From DATBLE01 sp038248655 (GTDB taxonomy: Bacteria > Actinomycetota > Thermoleophilia > Gaiellales > Gaiellaceae): a DNA stretch of 29,114 nucleotides. Below the pieces are notes generated by a model. The model was not told the DNA's origin, did no database searches, and worked only from the letters and a program-made list of their open reading frames with translations. Where the stretch lies: assembly GCA_038248655.1 (NCBI GenBank), contig JBBRXG010000026.1, positions 1 through 29,114 on the forward strand, in the 5' to 3' direction. Numbering within the stretch: position 1 is the first letter of the stretch; the number at the start of each line of letters is the position of its first letter. The translations under genes were made by a program, and so were the position numbers. Below, piece after piece: positions 14,865-22,774 of the stretch.

Positions 14865-15413
14865 GTGCCTCGGCCCCTGCGACTCCAGGCTCCGAACACG
14901 ACCTACCACGTGACCGGCAACTCCACGCATCGCTGCCGGTTGTTCGCTGCCAACCGCGACCGTGAGCGCTTCACCGAGATCCTCGCCGGCGCGATCGAGA
15001 AGTACGAGTGGACCTGCCTGGCGTTTGCCCTGATGGATACGCACTACCACCTCGTATTCCGCACCGCCCACCCGAATATCGCCGCCGGCATGCAGGCGCT
15101 GAACGGCCGATATGCACAGGCGTTCAACCAGCGCCATGCTCGGCCGGGCCATCTCTTCCGCGCGCGGTACAACGCCGTGGTCGTCGAGCGACAGGGGCAC
15201 CTCGTCTGGGTCATTCGCTACGTCGCGAGGAACCCGATCGAGGCCGGACTGTGCGCGGAGCCGGCGGATTGGCAATGGTCGAGCTATCCGGGTCTCGTCG
15301 GCGATTGGATCCGCTTCTCGTTCATCGCGAGGAACGAGGTTCTCGGCCTGTTCGGCGCCGACCCGATGGTTGCGGCAGCGCGGCTTCGCTCGTTCGTCGA
15401 CGGCGGCCGTTGA
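14865..15413 (+). CDS. REP-associated tyrosine transposase (RAYT, Y1/IS200-like)
   Basis: The 182-residue protein has the Y1 HUH-nuclease fold: a DTHYHLVF motif giving His-x-His, the NGRYAQAFNQRH helix with a candidate catalytic tyrosine, GHLFRARYNAVVVE, and RYVARNPIEAGL, all standard in RAYTs. These enzymes cut single-stranded palindromic REP sequences and usually stay as a single domesticated copy. The gene sits between two identical palindromes, the typical layout. I chose the GTG at 14865 because the conserved domain begins PRPLRLQ; a GGAGGA lies 14 nt upstream, which is a little far. Starts further upstream in the frame are possible. Confidence 0.87.
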   Translation: MPRPLRLQAPNTTYHVTGNSTHRCRLFAANRDRERFTEILAGAIEKYEWTCLAFALMDTHYHLVFRTAHPNIAAGMQALNGRYAQAFNQRHARPGHLFRARYNAVVVERQGHLVWVIRYVARNPIEAGLCAEPADWQWSSYPGLVGDWIRFSFIARNEVLGLFGADPMVAAARLRSFVDGGR

Positions 15414-15444
15414 GGCTGTGGACGCATCGCCACTTCGGCGTCAC

Positions 15445-15462
15445 GGGGTCAGACCCCGTTAC
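15445..15462 (+). repeat. REP-like palindrome, right copy
   Basis: Identical to 14774-14791 over 18 bp and in the same orientation. It also abuts the 3' end of the decayed CDGSH gene and could mark the right edge of the inserted RAYT unit. Confidence 0.75.
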
Positions 15463-15475
15463 GAGCGCGTGACGA

Positions 15476-15700
15476 TCAATTCAAGGGGTCGTCGAAGCGG
15501 TCCGGGCGCGATGCGTCCGCAGAACGGCTTGTTCCGGGCCAGGCCGCAGCGACAGAGCGCTACGTCGTCGACCGCCCGCAGCGGCAGAGGGCGACCACGT
15601 CCTTGGTCGGCAAGGTGTCGCCTCTCGAGTTCCTCAGCGTCGCGAGGTTCTCGACGAGCTACGGCCCGTCGGGGAACGGCTCGGTGACGATCGCCGCCGC
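15476..15700 (-). pseudogene. Decayed CDGSH iron-sulfur domain protein
   Basis: On the minus strand one frame reads IVTEPFPDGP-stop-LVENLATLRNSRGDTLPTKDVVALCRCG and ends with DASRPDRFDDPLN; a second frame between these reads DVALCRCGLARNKPFCG. Together they match the CDGSH iron-sulfur family (DGPYLVEN, VALCRCGxSxNKPFCDGSH), with a stop where the family has Tyr, a second internal stop, a frame change and a repeated VALCRCG segment. The gene directly follows ispH on the same strand. The reconstruction is by eye; the family call rests on the CxCG and KPFC motifs. Confidence 0.6.
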
Positions 15701-15704
15701 GCCA

Positions 15705-16658
15705 TCATCGCGAAAACGCTGCGGGTACCGCCCTGCGGATCTCGGCCGGCAGGCGGAAGAAGACGTCCTCGACCACCGTTCCTACCTCGACGATCTCGTC
15801 GACACCGCGCGCCTTGAACCAGGCACAGACGCGCCGGACGAGATGCTCGGGAGCGGAGGCGCCGGAGGTGAGACCGACCGTTTCCGCGGATTGCAGCCAC
15901 CCCTCCTCGATCTCGCGCTCGTCCTCGATCAGGTAGGCGTCGATGCCCGCGGCCCGGCCCGTCTCGACCAGGCGCTTCGAGTTCGAGCTGTTCCGGGAGC
16001 CGATCACGAGCAGCAGGTCGATCTCGGCACTCAGCTCCTTGACCGCCCGCTGGCGATTGGTGGTCGCGTAGCAGATGTCTCCGGCCCGCGGACCTTCGAT
16101 CGCCGGGAAACGTCGTCGGAGCGTGGCGACGATCTCGGCCGTCTCGTCCACCGAGAGCGTCGTCTGGGTGACGTAGGCGACGCGCTCCGGGTCGGCGACG
16201 GCCACACGCTCCGCATCCTCGATCGTCTGGACGAGGATCGTCACCGCGGGTGCTTCACCCAGCGTGCCTTCGACCTCTTCGTGCCCCCGGTGGCCGACGA
16301 GGACGATCGTGTAACCGGCCTCGGCGAACCGGCGTGCCTCGGCGTGCACCTTCGCGACCAGCGGACACGTCGCGTCGACCGTCCTGAGGAGGCGGCTCGC
16401 CGCCCGCTCTCGAACCGCGGGAGCGACACCGTGGGCGGAAAGGACGAGGAGCGCACCCTCGGGCACGTCCTCCTCGCTCTCGACGAAGATCACACCGCGT
16501 CGCTCGAGGCTGCCGACGACATGCGCGTTGTGGACGATCTGTCTGCGTACGTACACCGGCGGACCCTGGAGCTCGAGAGCCCGTTCGACCGTCTCCACGG
16601 CCCGCTCGACCCCGGCGCAGTACCCGCGAGGCGAGGCAAGGACGAGCCGCCGGACCAC
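15705..16658 (-). CDS. ispH: 4-hydroxy-3-methylbut-2-enyl diphosphate reductase (IspH/LytB)
   Basis: The 317-residue enzyme makes IPP and DMAPP in the last step of the MEP isoprenoid pathway. The three iron-sulfur ligands are present: Cys14 in PRGYCAGV, Cys98 in VDATCPLV and Cys196 in DICYATTNRQ, along with the TTNRQ and GSRNSSNSKRLVE substrate-binding segments. Its length is normal. The GTG start is 8 nt behind a minus-strand TACCAT, consistent with a leaderless message. Two hairpins lie further upstream in the 274-bp gap shared with the divergent histidine kinase. No other MEP-pathway gene is in the window. Confidence 0.96.
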   Translation of the reverse strand: MVRRLVLASPRGYCAGVERAVETVERALELQGPPVYVRRQIVHNAHVVGSLERRGVIFVESEEDVPEGALLVLSAHGVAPAVRERAASRLLRTVDATCPLVAKVHAEARRFAEAGYTIVLVGHRGHEEVEGTLGEAPAVTILVQTIEDAERVAVADPERVAYVTQTTLSVDETAEIVATLRRRFPAIEGPRAGDICYATTNRQRAVKELSAEIDLLLVIGSRNSSNSKRLVETGRAAGIDAYLIEDEREIEEGWLQSAETVGLTSGASAPEHLVRRVCAWFKARGVDEIVEVGTVVEDVFFRLPAEIRRAVPAAFSR

Positions 16659-16666
16659 GGTGGGTG

Positions 16667-16672
16667 ATGGTA
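16667..16672 (-). promoter_or_regulatory. -10 box of ispH
   Basis: TACCAT on the minus strand is 8 nt before the ispH GTG. It follows the same spacing seen for many genes in the window. Confidence 0.45.
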
Positions 16673-16720
16673 GCTCCGGCGCCGGGACACCCGGTGACCG
16701 ATCGGCTCGAAGAACGGAAA

Positions 16721-16755
16721 GGCCCGCCGCTCGGGGGGTCGAATCGCGGCGGGCC
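16721..16755. other. GC-rich hairpin in the ispH/histidine kinase gap
   Basis: GGCCCGCCGC (16721-16730) and GCGGCGGGCC (16746-16755) form a perfect 10-bp stem with a 15-nt loop. On the minus strand the loop contains CCCCCC and the stem is followed by CTTTCCGTTCTT. It could be a terminator for a small RNA, part of a longer ispH leader, or a two-way insulator. The single C6 loop recalls the actinobacterial 6C RNA, but a second C6 loop is missing. Confidence 0.5.
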
Positions 16756-16790
16756 CTTCCAGATTGCGCACCGCGGCTTGAGTGGCCAGA

Positions 16791-16822
16791 AAACCACCGC
16801 GGGTCGCATCGCCCAGTGGTTT
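16791..16822. other. Second hairpin in the ispH/histidine kinase gap
   Basis: AAACCAC (16791-16797) pairs with GTGGTTT (16816-16822) over 7 bp around an 18-nt loop. On the minus strand it lies just before the GC-rich hairpin, and its GTGG segment can pair instead with a nearby CCAC, so alternative folds are possible. Its function is unknown. Confidence 0.35.
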
Positions 16823-16932
16823 CACGCTAGCTCCGTCCCGCGCGGAGGCCAATAGGCCGTACGGCCCATCTTTTGCGGGGCGGGAAGTCCGCTCGCACCG
16901 GCCGACCGCCGTCCATATCATCCAGAAGCCCA

Positions 16933-19900
16933 GTGACGGAAGAGCGCCAGGCCGTCGATTTCACCGGGGTGCCGTCGATCGTGCTCGCCGCGCTGTTCGT
17001 CGGCGTGGGCGGATCGGTCGCCCCCAGGTTCTGGCGCCGTGCCGGAACGCGGGAGGTCGAGGAGCGGGCGTCGCTCCGCGAACGCGAGTTGCGGTCGATC
17101 GAGGCGATCACGGCCTCACTCTCCGAGGCCGGCGATGCCGAATCGATCGCTCGCGCGCTGCTGGACGAGATCGCGAGCCTCGTCGCCGTCGAGTTCGTCG
17201 GCATCGCGCTGGTCGACGAGGAGCGGAGCGAGGCGCGGGGACTCCTCGCTCGTCGCGAGGGGCGGGACGTCGACTTCTGGCGCAGCCTCCGTCTCGATCT
17301 GCACCGCGAACCGTCCGGGATCGCAAGCGCCGTCTTCGAGGTCGCGCCGGTGACGGTCTACGACGCAGACACGTCGCCGTTGCTCAACCGGTCTGTCGCC
17401 GGAGCGATCGGAGCGAAGAGCGCCGCCTTCCTGCCCCTCGTCTCGGGCGGGCGGGTGATCGGCGTCCTCGCGATCGCGACCACACGGGAGCGGCGGGTCT
17501 TCTCGACCGACGAGCTCGGGCCGCTCCGGACCCTCGCCTCGGAGGCGGCGCTGGCGCTCGAGCGGGCGTGGTCGGTCCAGGCGCTCGAGGAGGCGCTCGA
17601 CCGGGAGCGTCTCGTCTCGTCGATTGCCCACAGGGTCCGATCGACCTTCGATCGCGATGCGGTGCTTCGCGTTGCAGTCGAGGAGCTCGCCGGGGCACTC
17701 GGCCTGTCCCGCTGCTTCGTCCTGCTTGCCGACGGCCGGGGCCGCCTGACCACGAAGGTGGAAGCGGGCACGGCGGAGGCGCCGATCGCACCGGAGCTCG
17801 TCGAGCGGATGCCGGTATCGCACCGGGCATTCGAGACGGGCGAAACGGTCGCGTCCGCCGACGTCACCGAGGAGCCGGACGGCCACGGTCGAGACGTGCT
17901 GCGCGACCTCGGCACGGGCGCGGCCCTGGCGACTCCGATCGTGGTGTTCGAGTCGACGATCGGCGTGCTCGGGCTCCATCGGGAAGGGGCGCACGCCTGG
18001 ACCGAGTCCGAGCGGTCACTCGCCGAGGCGGTCGCCCGCGAGCTCGGGCTCGCGGTCCATACTGCGCGGCTCCTCGACGAGAACGAGCATCGCCTGGCCC
18101 AGCAGCGCGCGCTCCTCGGCGCCGCGCAGGTCGTGACGGGCGAGCTCCGGGTGGAGTCTGCCCTGCAGTCGCTGGTCGACCAGGTTGCGCAGCTTCTCGA
18201 GGCCGACGCGGCCGACTGCTACCTGTTCACGCCCGATCGGGTGTCGTTGCGCTGCGCCGCGGTGCACGGGCTCGACGCCTCCCTGGTCGGTTTCGAGTTC
18301 CCGGCCGGGCAGGGACGTGCAGCCCGCCAGCTGGCCGACGGATCGGCGGCGAGCGACGAGGCGTACGATCGGATCGGCGAGCGGGTCCCGCATCGTGCGT
18401 ACGAGGCGTTTGCGACTGCGATCGCCGCGCCGATGAGCTGGGGTGGCGAGGCGAGGGGCGTGCTGGGCGTCGGTCGGCTCGATCCGGACCGGATCTTCAC
18501 CGACGCCGATCTCGATGCTCTCGCCACCTTCGCCACGCTGGCCTCGCTGGCCCTCCGGAATGCAGAGAGCTTCGAGGAGCGAGAGCGGTGGGCGCGCGCC
18601 GAGAGCAGCGTCTCGCGCATCGCGAGCCTGCTCGGCGAGCCGCTCGACGCCGTCGCCACGCTGGACGCGGTCGCCCAGGCGGCTGCGGAGACGTTCGGCG
18701 GCGACCACGCCGCCGTCCTCGCCCTCGGGCCCGGGGGGTACCGACTGGCAGGCCAGCACGAGCTGCCGGACGGCCTGCGGGGGGCGTTGGGCGAAGGATT
18801 GCCCGCCGGCGCCGAGGTGCTCGACCACGCAGCGCGAGAGGGGAAGACGATCGCCTCGGCGGCGCTCCGCAGCGATCCTCGCTTCGGGGACTCGTTCAGG
18901 TCGGACGCGGAGGCCGAATCGCTGCTCGCGATCCCGGTCCGGACCCCGCACGGAGAGCGACGTGCGCTGGCGATCGTGCTCTTCCGCGGGCAGCGCGCGT
19001 TCAGCGACGAGGATCTCGATCTCGCCGGCCGGCTGGCCGATCGTGCGAGGGCTGCGCTCGAGCGCAGCGAGCTGTTCGAGGTCGAGCGCCGCTCGCGTTT
19101 GCTCGCCCAGCAGCTCGCCCGGACCGGCAGCCTGTTCTCCAGCGAGCTCGAGCCGGCGGCGGTCCTGGACGAGGTCGTCGAGCAGGCGCCCGTCTTGCTG
19201 CGTACGGATGCCGCTTCGATCTGGCTGCTGGAGGACGACGAGCTCGTGCTGGCCGCGGCCGCAGGGGCCGGTGCCGCGGAGGTCCGTGGCTCGCGCCTCC
19301 CGGCCGACGCACGACCGGCCGGGGACGTCGTCGACACGCGTTCGGCGGTCGCGATCGAAGACATCGCGGGCGATCCCTCCCTCCTCGACGGCGAGCCGTT
19401 GCTCCATGGCCGCTACGCCGCCTACCTCGCCGTTCCGCTGCTCGGCACCGACGGCGACCTCCACGGCGTGCTGGCCGTCTACAGCCGCCGCCCGCGGGGA
19501 TGGCCGGAGGAGGAGATCGAGGCGCTCGCCGCGCTCGGCGCGAACGCATCGGTCGCCTTCTCGAGAGCGGAGCTCTATCAGCAGGTCGAGCTCGAGCGCG
19601 AGCGCAGCGTTGCGATCCTCGCGAACGTCGCCGACGGGATCGTCGCGGTCGACCGCGACGAGCACATCGTCCTCTGGAACGCAGCGGCCGAGCGGATCAC
19701 CGGAGTGCCGTCGGAGGAGGCTCTCGGGCAAACCGTGCTCGACGTTCTGCAGCGCGAGCTTCGCTCCGAGACCGGCGCCGTCGCCGGCGACCGGCTCGTA
19801 CCGATCCGGCGTGCCGACCAGGAGGTGTGGCTGTCGCTGACGGAGGCCGTAATGCGCGACCCGCTCGGCGAGACTGCGGGCCGCATCTTCGCGTTTCGGG

Positions 19901-20619
19901 ACATCTCCGCCGAGCGAGCCGTGGAGCAGATGCGGTCGGACTTCGTTTCCGCCGTCTCACACGAGCTTCGTGCCCCCCTGACGTCCATCTACGGGTTCGC
20001 GGCGACCCTCCTCCGTGACGACGTCGAGTTCGAGGAGGTGGAGCGCCGCACCTTCCTCACCTACATCGAGTCGGAGGCCGGACGCCTGACGACGATCGTC
20101 GACAAGCTGCTGAGCGTGGCCAGGCTCGATCTCGGCGACCTGCAGCTCGAGATCGCCCCCGTCGATGTCGCCTCCCTCGTCTCCGAGGTCGTCCACAGCG
20201 CGCAGGCGGAGGCCGTCAACGGCCACGAGATCGTGGTCGATCTCCCCGAGGCGCCCCTCGCCGCCCGTACCGACCGGGACAAGCTCAGGCAGGTGCTCGC
20301 CAGCCTGATCGAGAACGCCGTCCGGTTCTCACCCGGCGGCGGGCGGGTCGTCGTCGAGGCCTCCCGCCGGGGCGAGAACATCCTCGTCAGCGTGATCGAC
20401 CAGGGGATCGGGATCGCCGACGCCGAGCACGAGCGGATCTTCACGAAGTTCTACCGGGTCGGCGACGCACAGACAGGGGGGACGGGCGTGGGCCTGTTCA
20501 TAGCCCAGGGCCTGGTCAGCGCGCTCGGCGGCCGGATCACCGTGCGCTCGGCAGAGGGGCGCGGGTCGAGTTTCGTCGTCGAGTTGCCGGCGCGGGACGG
20601 CGCCGGGAGGGAGGGGTAG
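16933..20619 (+). CDS. Multi-GAF sensor histidine kinase
   Basis: This 1228-residue kinase has one short N-terminal hydrophobic stretch (VPSIVLAALFVGVGGSVAP, about residues 12-30), then five GAF-type sensor domains in series (about 65-212, 234-380, 396-545, 560-716, 733-881), a PAS domain (about 892-994), HisKA with phospho-acceptor His1010 in SHELRAPLTS, and a HATPase domain with NAVRFSPGGG, DQGIGIA and GGTGVGLFIA. Five GAF domains in one kinase is unusually many; the ligands are unknown. I chose the GTG at 16933, with TATCAT 11 nt upstream, over a TTG 60 bp earlier. Its TAG stop overlaps the GTG of the response regulator, so the pair is coupled. Confidence 0.92.
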   Translation: MTEERQAVDFTGVPSIVLAALFVGVGGSVAPRFWRRAGTREVEERASLRERELRSIEAITASLSEAGDAESIARALLDEIASLVAVEFVGIALVDEERSEARGLLARREGRDVDFWRSLRLDLHREPSGIASAVFEVAPVTVYDADTSPLLNRSVAGAIGAKSAAFLPLVSGGRVIGVLAIATTRERRVFSTDELGPLRTLASEAALALERAWSVQALEEALDRERLVSSIAHRVRSTFDRDAVLRVAVEELAGALGLSRCFVLLADGRGRLTTKVEAGTAEAPIAPELVERMPVSHRAFETGETVASADVTEEPDGHGRDVLRDLGTGAALATPIVVFESTIGVLGLHREGAHAWTESERSLAEAVARELGLAVHTARLLDENEHRLAQQRALLGAAQVVTGELRVESALQSLVDQVAQLLEADAADCYLFTPDRVSLRCAAVHGLDASLVGFEFPAGQGRAARQLADGSAASDEAYDRIGERVPHRAYEAFATAIAAPMSWGGEARGVLGVGRLDPDRIFTDADLDALATFATLASLALRNAESFEERERWARAESSVSRIASLLGEPLDAVATLDAVAQAAAETFGGDHAAVLALGPGGYRLAGQHELPDGLRGALGEGLPAGAEVLDHAAREGKTIASAALRSDPRFGDSFRSDAEAESLLAIPVRTPHGERRALAIVLFRGQRAFSDEDLDLAGRLADRARAALERSELFEVERRSRLLAQQLARTGSLFSSELEPAAVLDEVVEQAPVLLRTDAASIWLLEDDELVLAAAAGAGAAEVRGSRLPADARPAGDVVDTRSAVAIEDIAGDPSLLDGEPLLHGRYAAYLAVPLLGTDGDLHGVLAVYSRRPRGWPEEEIEALAALGANASVAFSRAELYQQVELERERSVAILANVADGIVAVDRDEHIVLWNAAAERITGVPSEEALGQTVLDVLQRELRSETGAVAGDRLVPIRRADQEVWLSLTEAVMRDPLGETAGRIFAFRDISAERAVEQMRSDFVSAVSHELRAPLTSIYGFAATLLRDDVEFEEVERRTFLTYIESEAGRLTTIVDKLLSVARLDLGDLQLEIAPVDVASLVSEVVHSAQAEAVNGHEIVVDLPEAPLAARTDRDKLRQVLASLIENAVRFSPGGGRVVVEASRRGENILVSVIDQGIGIADAEHERIFTKFYRVGDAQTGGTGVGLFIAQGLVSALGGRITVRSAEGRGSSFVVELPARDGAGREG

Positions 20620-21068
20620 TGTCGAATCAGGGCCAGCGCGTGCTGATCGTCGACGACGAGGCGCCGATCAGGCTCCTCTGTCGCGTCAACCTCGAAGCGG
20701 AGGGGATGACGGTGCTCGAGGCGCCGGACGGACCTTCGGGCCTGGAGATGGCCCGTGCCGAGCGGCCCGATGTCGTCCTGCTCGACGTGATGATGCCCGG
20801 CCTCGACGGCTGGCGGGTGGCCGAGCAGCTGCTCGACGATCAGGCGACGCGGGCGATTCCGATCGTGTTTCTGACCGCCCGGGCGGAGCTCCGGGACCGC
20901 GCCAGGGGCCTCGACCTGGGCGGGCTCGACTACGTGACCAAGCCGTTCAATCCGGTCGAGCTCGCCTCCCTGATCAGGGGGGTGATCGCGCGGGTCGCGC
21001 ACGGCGAGCGGGAGGAGCTGCGGCGCGCCAAGCTCGACGAGCTGCGCGCCCTGATCGAGGAGCGCTAG
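20619..21068 (+). CDS. Single-domain response regulator
   Basis: The 149-residue protein is a receiver domain with the acidic pair Asp12/Asp13, phospho-acceptor Asp56 in LLDVMMPG, the FLTAR switch threonine and the KPF lysine, followed by a short charged helical tail but no DNA-binding domain. It is the natural partner of the kinase just upstream, whose stop codon overlaps this GTG by one base. With no output domain it probably works by protein contact, for example in a phosphorelay or by binding another regulator. Confidence 0.93.
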   Translation: MSNQGQRVLIVDDEAPIRLLCRVNLEAEGMTVLEAPDGPSGLEMARAERPDVVLLDVMMPGLDGWRVAEQLLDDQATRAIPIVFLTARAELRDRARGLDLGGLDYVTKPFNPVELASLIRGVIARVAHGEREELRRAKLDELRALIEER

Positions 21069-21083
21069 AAGCGCGCGAGGAGG

Positions 21084-22034
21084 CTAGCGCGCCGACTGGG
21101 CGAGCGCGATCCCGACGAGAACGATCGCGCCTCCGAGGAGCTGCGTTCCGCCGAGCGTCTCGTCGAGCCAGCCGTAGGCGACGACGCTGGCGATCACCGG
21201 CTCGACCATCGCGATGATCCCGGCGCGCGTGGCCGTGATGTGCCGCATCGAGCCGACGATCAGGAAGAAGGGGACGATCGTCCCGAGCACGATCATCCAC
21301 GCCATCAGCGCCCAGATCGGAAGGTGGACGTGGGAGAGGTTGCCGAGGAGCGAGACGGTCGCTCCAGGGACATCGAAGGGAAAGGTCCACCACGGCTGCA
21401 CGATCGACCAGAAGATCGTCGCGAAGAGGAAGCCCCAGCAGAGAAGCGAGATCGGGTCGCGTCTCCCGACCGCCCGCTCGGCGAGGAGGAGGTAGCCGGC
21501 GAAGGTGACGGCCGAGCAGAGCGAGAAGAGCACGCCGAGCCCGTCGAGGGAGACGCCGTGCCACAGGTCGACGACGAGCGTCAGCCCGGTGAACGAGAGT
21601 GCGAGCGCGACCCAGAGGCGCCGGCGCACGTGCTCCCCGAGCACGAACCTGGCGAAGAGGGCGACGAGGAGCGGGCCGAGGTACTGGATCAGGAGCGACA
21701 CCCCGATCTCCAGCCGGTGGATCGCCAGGAAGTAGAAGAGCTGGACGAACGCGACGCCGAAGACACCGAACGCGGCGAGGTACATGAGCTCCCGGCGGTT
21801 CGTGCGCAGGCTCTGCGGGCGCGTGGCGAGGAGGATCACGGCGAGGCCGGCCAGCGCGCCCGTGCAGCGAACCTCGGTCAACCGAAGCGACGACAGCCCG
21901 GACTCGAGGATCACCTTCGAGACCGTGCCGTTGAGCGCGAAGAGCGTTCCGGCTCCAAGAGCCATCGCGTACCCGATCGCGGGGCGACGCTCGCGGGTGA
22001 CGCTCTCGGCCGGAAGGTAGGCGACGTCGCTCAT
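21084..22034 (-). CDS. EamA (DMT superfamily) transporter
   Basis: This 316-residue inner-membrane protein has ten predicted helices in two EamA repeats. The first begins GYAMALGAGTLFALNGTVSKVIL and the second LGVLFSLCSAVTFAGYLLLAE; both show the glycine-rich helix pattern of drug/metabolite transporters. The C-terminal half contains ATRAGIIAMVEPVIASVVAYGWLDE, a widely conserved EamA segment. The substrate is unknown. The ATG is 9 nt behind a minus-strand TAACGT. It is convergent with the response regulator (15 bp apart) and divergent from tRNA-Pro. Confidence 0.93.
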   Translation of the reverse strand: MSDVAYLPAESVTRERRPAIGYAMALGAGTLFALNGTVSKVILESGLSSLRLTEVRCTGALAGLAVILLATRPQSLRTNRRELMYLAAFGVFGVAFVQLFYFLAIHRLEIGVSLLIQYLGPLLVALFARFVLGEHVRRRLWVALALSFTGLTLVVDLWHGVSLDGLGVLFSLCSAVTFAGYLLLAERAVGRRDPISLLCWGFLFATIFWSIVQPWWTFPFDVPGATVSLLGNLSHVHLPIWALMAWMIVLGTIVPFFLIVGSMRHITATRAGIIAMVEPVIASVVAYGWLDETLGGTQLLGGAIVLVGIALAQSAR

Positions 22035-22043
22035 GGCGCGCGC

Positions 22044-22061
22044 ACGTTAACCGCCTACACT
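22044..22061. promoter_or_regulatory. Divergent promoters, EamA transporter and tRNA-Pro
   Basis: TAACGT on the minus strand (22044-22049) is 9 nt before the transporter ATG. TACACT on the plus strand (22056-22061) is 9 nt before tRNA-Pro. The 36-bp gap holds both promoters back to back. Confidence 0.5.
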
Positions 22062-22070
22062 GGTTTCGAG

Positions 22071-22144
22071 CGGGGCGTAGCTCAGCCTGGTAGAGCGCTG
22101 CCTTTGGGAGGCAGAAGTCGGCAGTTCGAGTCTGCCCGCCCCGA
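22071..22144 (+). tRNA. tRNA-Pro (anticodon TGG)
   Basis: The 74-nt sequence folds as a full cloverleaf: acceptor CGGGGCG/CGCCCCG, D stem GCTC/GAGC, anticodon stem CTGCC/GGCAG with loop TTTGGGA, and T arm GGCAG-TTCGAGT-CTGCC, with discriminator A. CCA is not encoded. The GTG start of the next gene is 2 nt after the discriminator base. Confidence 0.97.
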
Positions 22145-22146
22145 CT

Positions 22147-22764
22147 GTGGGTCTCGCCGTCCTCGCCCTCGCCGCTGCGATCGCGCCCGGCTTCCACGCG
22201 AAGGTGCAGCCGATTCCGCCTGCCGTCTGGGCGCAGATGCGGGGCGTCTCCTGGCATCCCGGCTGCCCGGTGGGAGCGGCGGATCTGCGCCTGATCACGC
22301 TCACCTATCGCGGCTTCGACCGCCGTTCCCACCTCGGCCGGCTCGTCGCGAACCGCGATGCGGCGGCGGCTCTCGTCGGGGTCTTCCGCAGGCTCTACAC
22401 GGCCGGCTTTCCGATCCGGCGGATGGAGCCCGTCGACCGGTACGGAGGCGACGACTTCCGCTCGATCGAGGCGGACAACACCTCGGCGTTCAACTGCCGG
22501 GCGGCGACGGGATCGAGCAACTGGTCGAACCACGCCTACGGGCGCGCGATCGACGTGAACCCGATCGAGAACCCGTACGTCAGCGGCGGGACGAGCTCGC
22601 ACCCGGCGAGCGCCCCCTATCTCGACCGCTCTCGACACCGGGCGGGAATGGCGTACGGCGGCGGCGTGCTCGTCGAGTCCTTTCGAGCGGCCGGCTGGGG
22701 CTGGGGTGGAAGCTGGGCGGGGGGCGTCAGGGACTACCAGCACTTCTCTACCAACGGCCGATAG
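22147..22764 (+). CDS. M15-type D-Ala-D-Ala carboxypeptidase-like protein
   Basis: The 205-residue protein has the metallopeptidase M15 (VanY-like) zinc site: His129 and Asp136 in SNHAYGRAIDVN and His199 in DYQHFS. Such enzymes trim peptidoglycan side chains outside the cytoplasm. The first 18 residues are hydrophobic but lack basic residues, so a signal peptide is only partial. The GTG is the first start after an in-frame TAG inside the tRNA and lies 2 nt beyond the tRNA end, with no room for a promoter or Shine-Dalgarno site. It must be read from the tRNA-Pro transcript, and tRNA 3' processing would leave an almost leaderless mRNA. Confidence 0.87.
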   Translation: MGLAVLALAAAIAPGFHAKVQPIPPAVWAQMRGVSWHPGCPVGAADLRLITLTYRGFDRRSHLGRLVANRDAAAALVGVFRRLYTAGFPIRRMEPVDRYGGDDFRSIEADNTSAFNCRAATGSSNWSNHAYGRAIDVNPIENPYVSGGTSSHPASAPYLDRSRHRAGMAYGGGVLVESFRAAGWGWGGSWAGGVRDYQHFSTNGR

Positions 22765-22774
22765 GCTCGCGTCC

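Noticed and set aside
14774..15462. CRISPR-like repeat pair
   Set aside because: Two palindromic copies around a transposase do not form regularly spaced repeats; no array or cas gene is present.
16721..16755. 6C RNA
   Set aside because: Only one of the two expected C6-loop hairpins is present, so I list the hairpin without assigning the family.
16782..20018. A 1078-codon frame inside the histidine kinase gene
   Set aside because: It is another frame of the same DNA, very rich in Arg/Gly/Ala, while the kinase frame has complete conserved domains.
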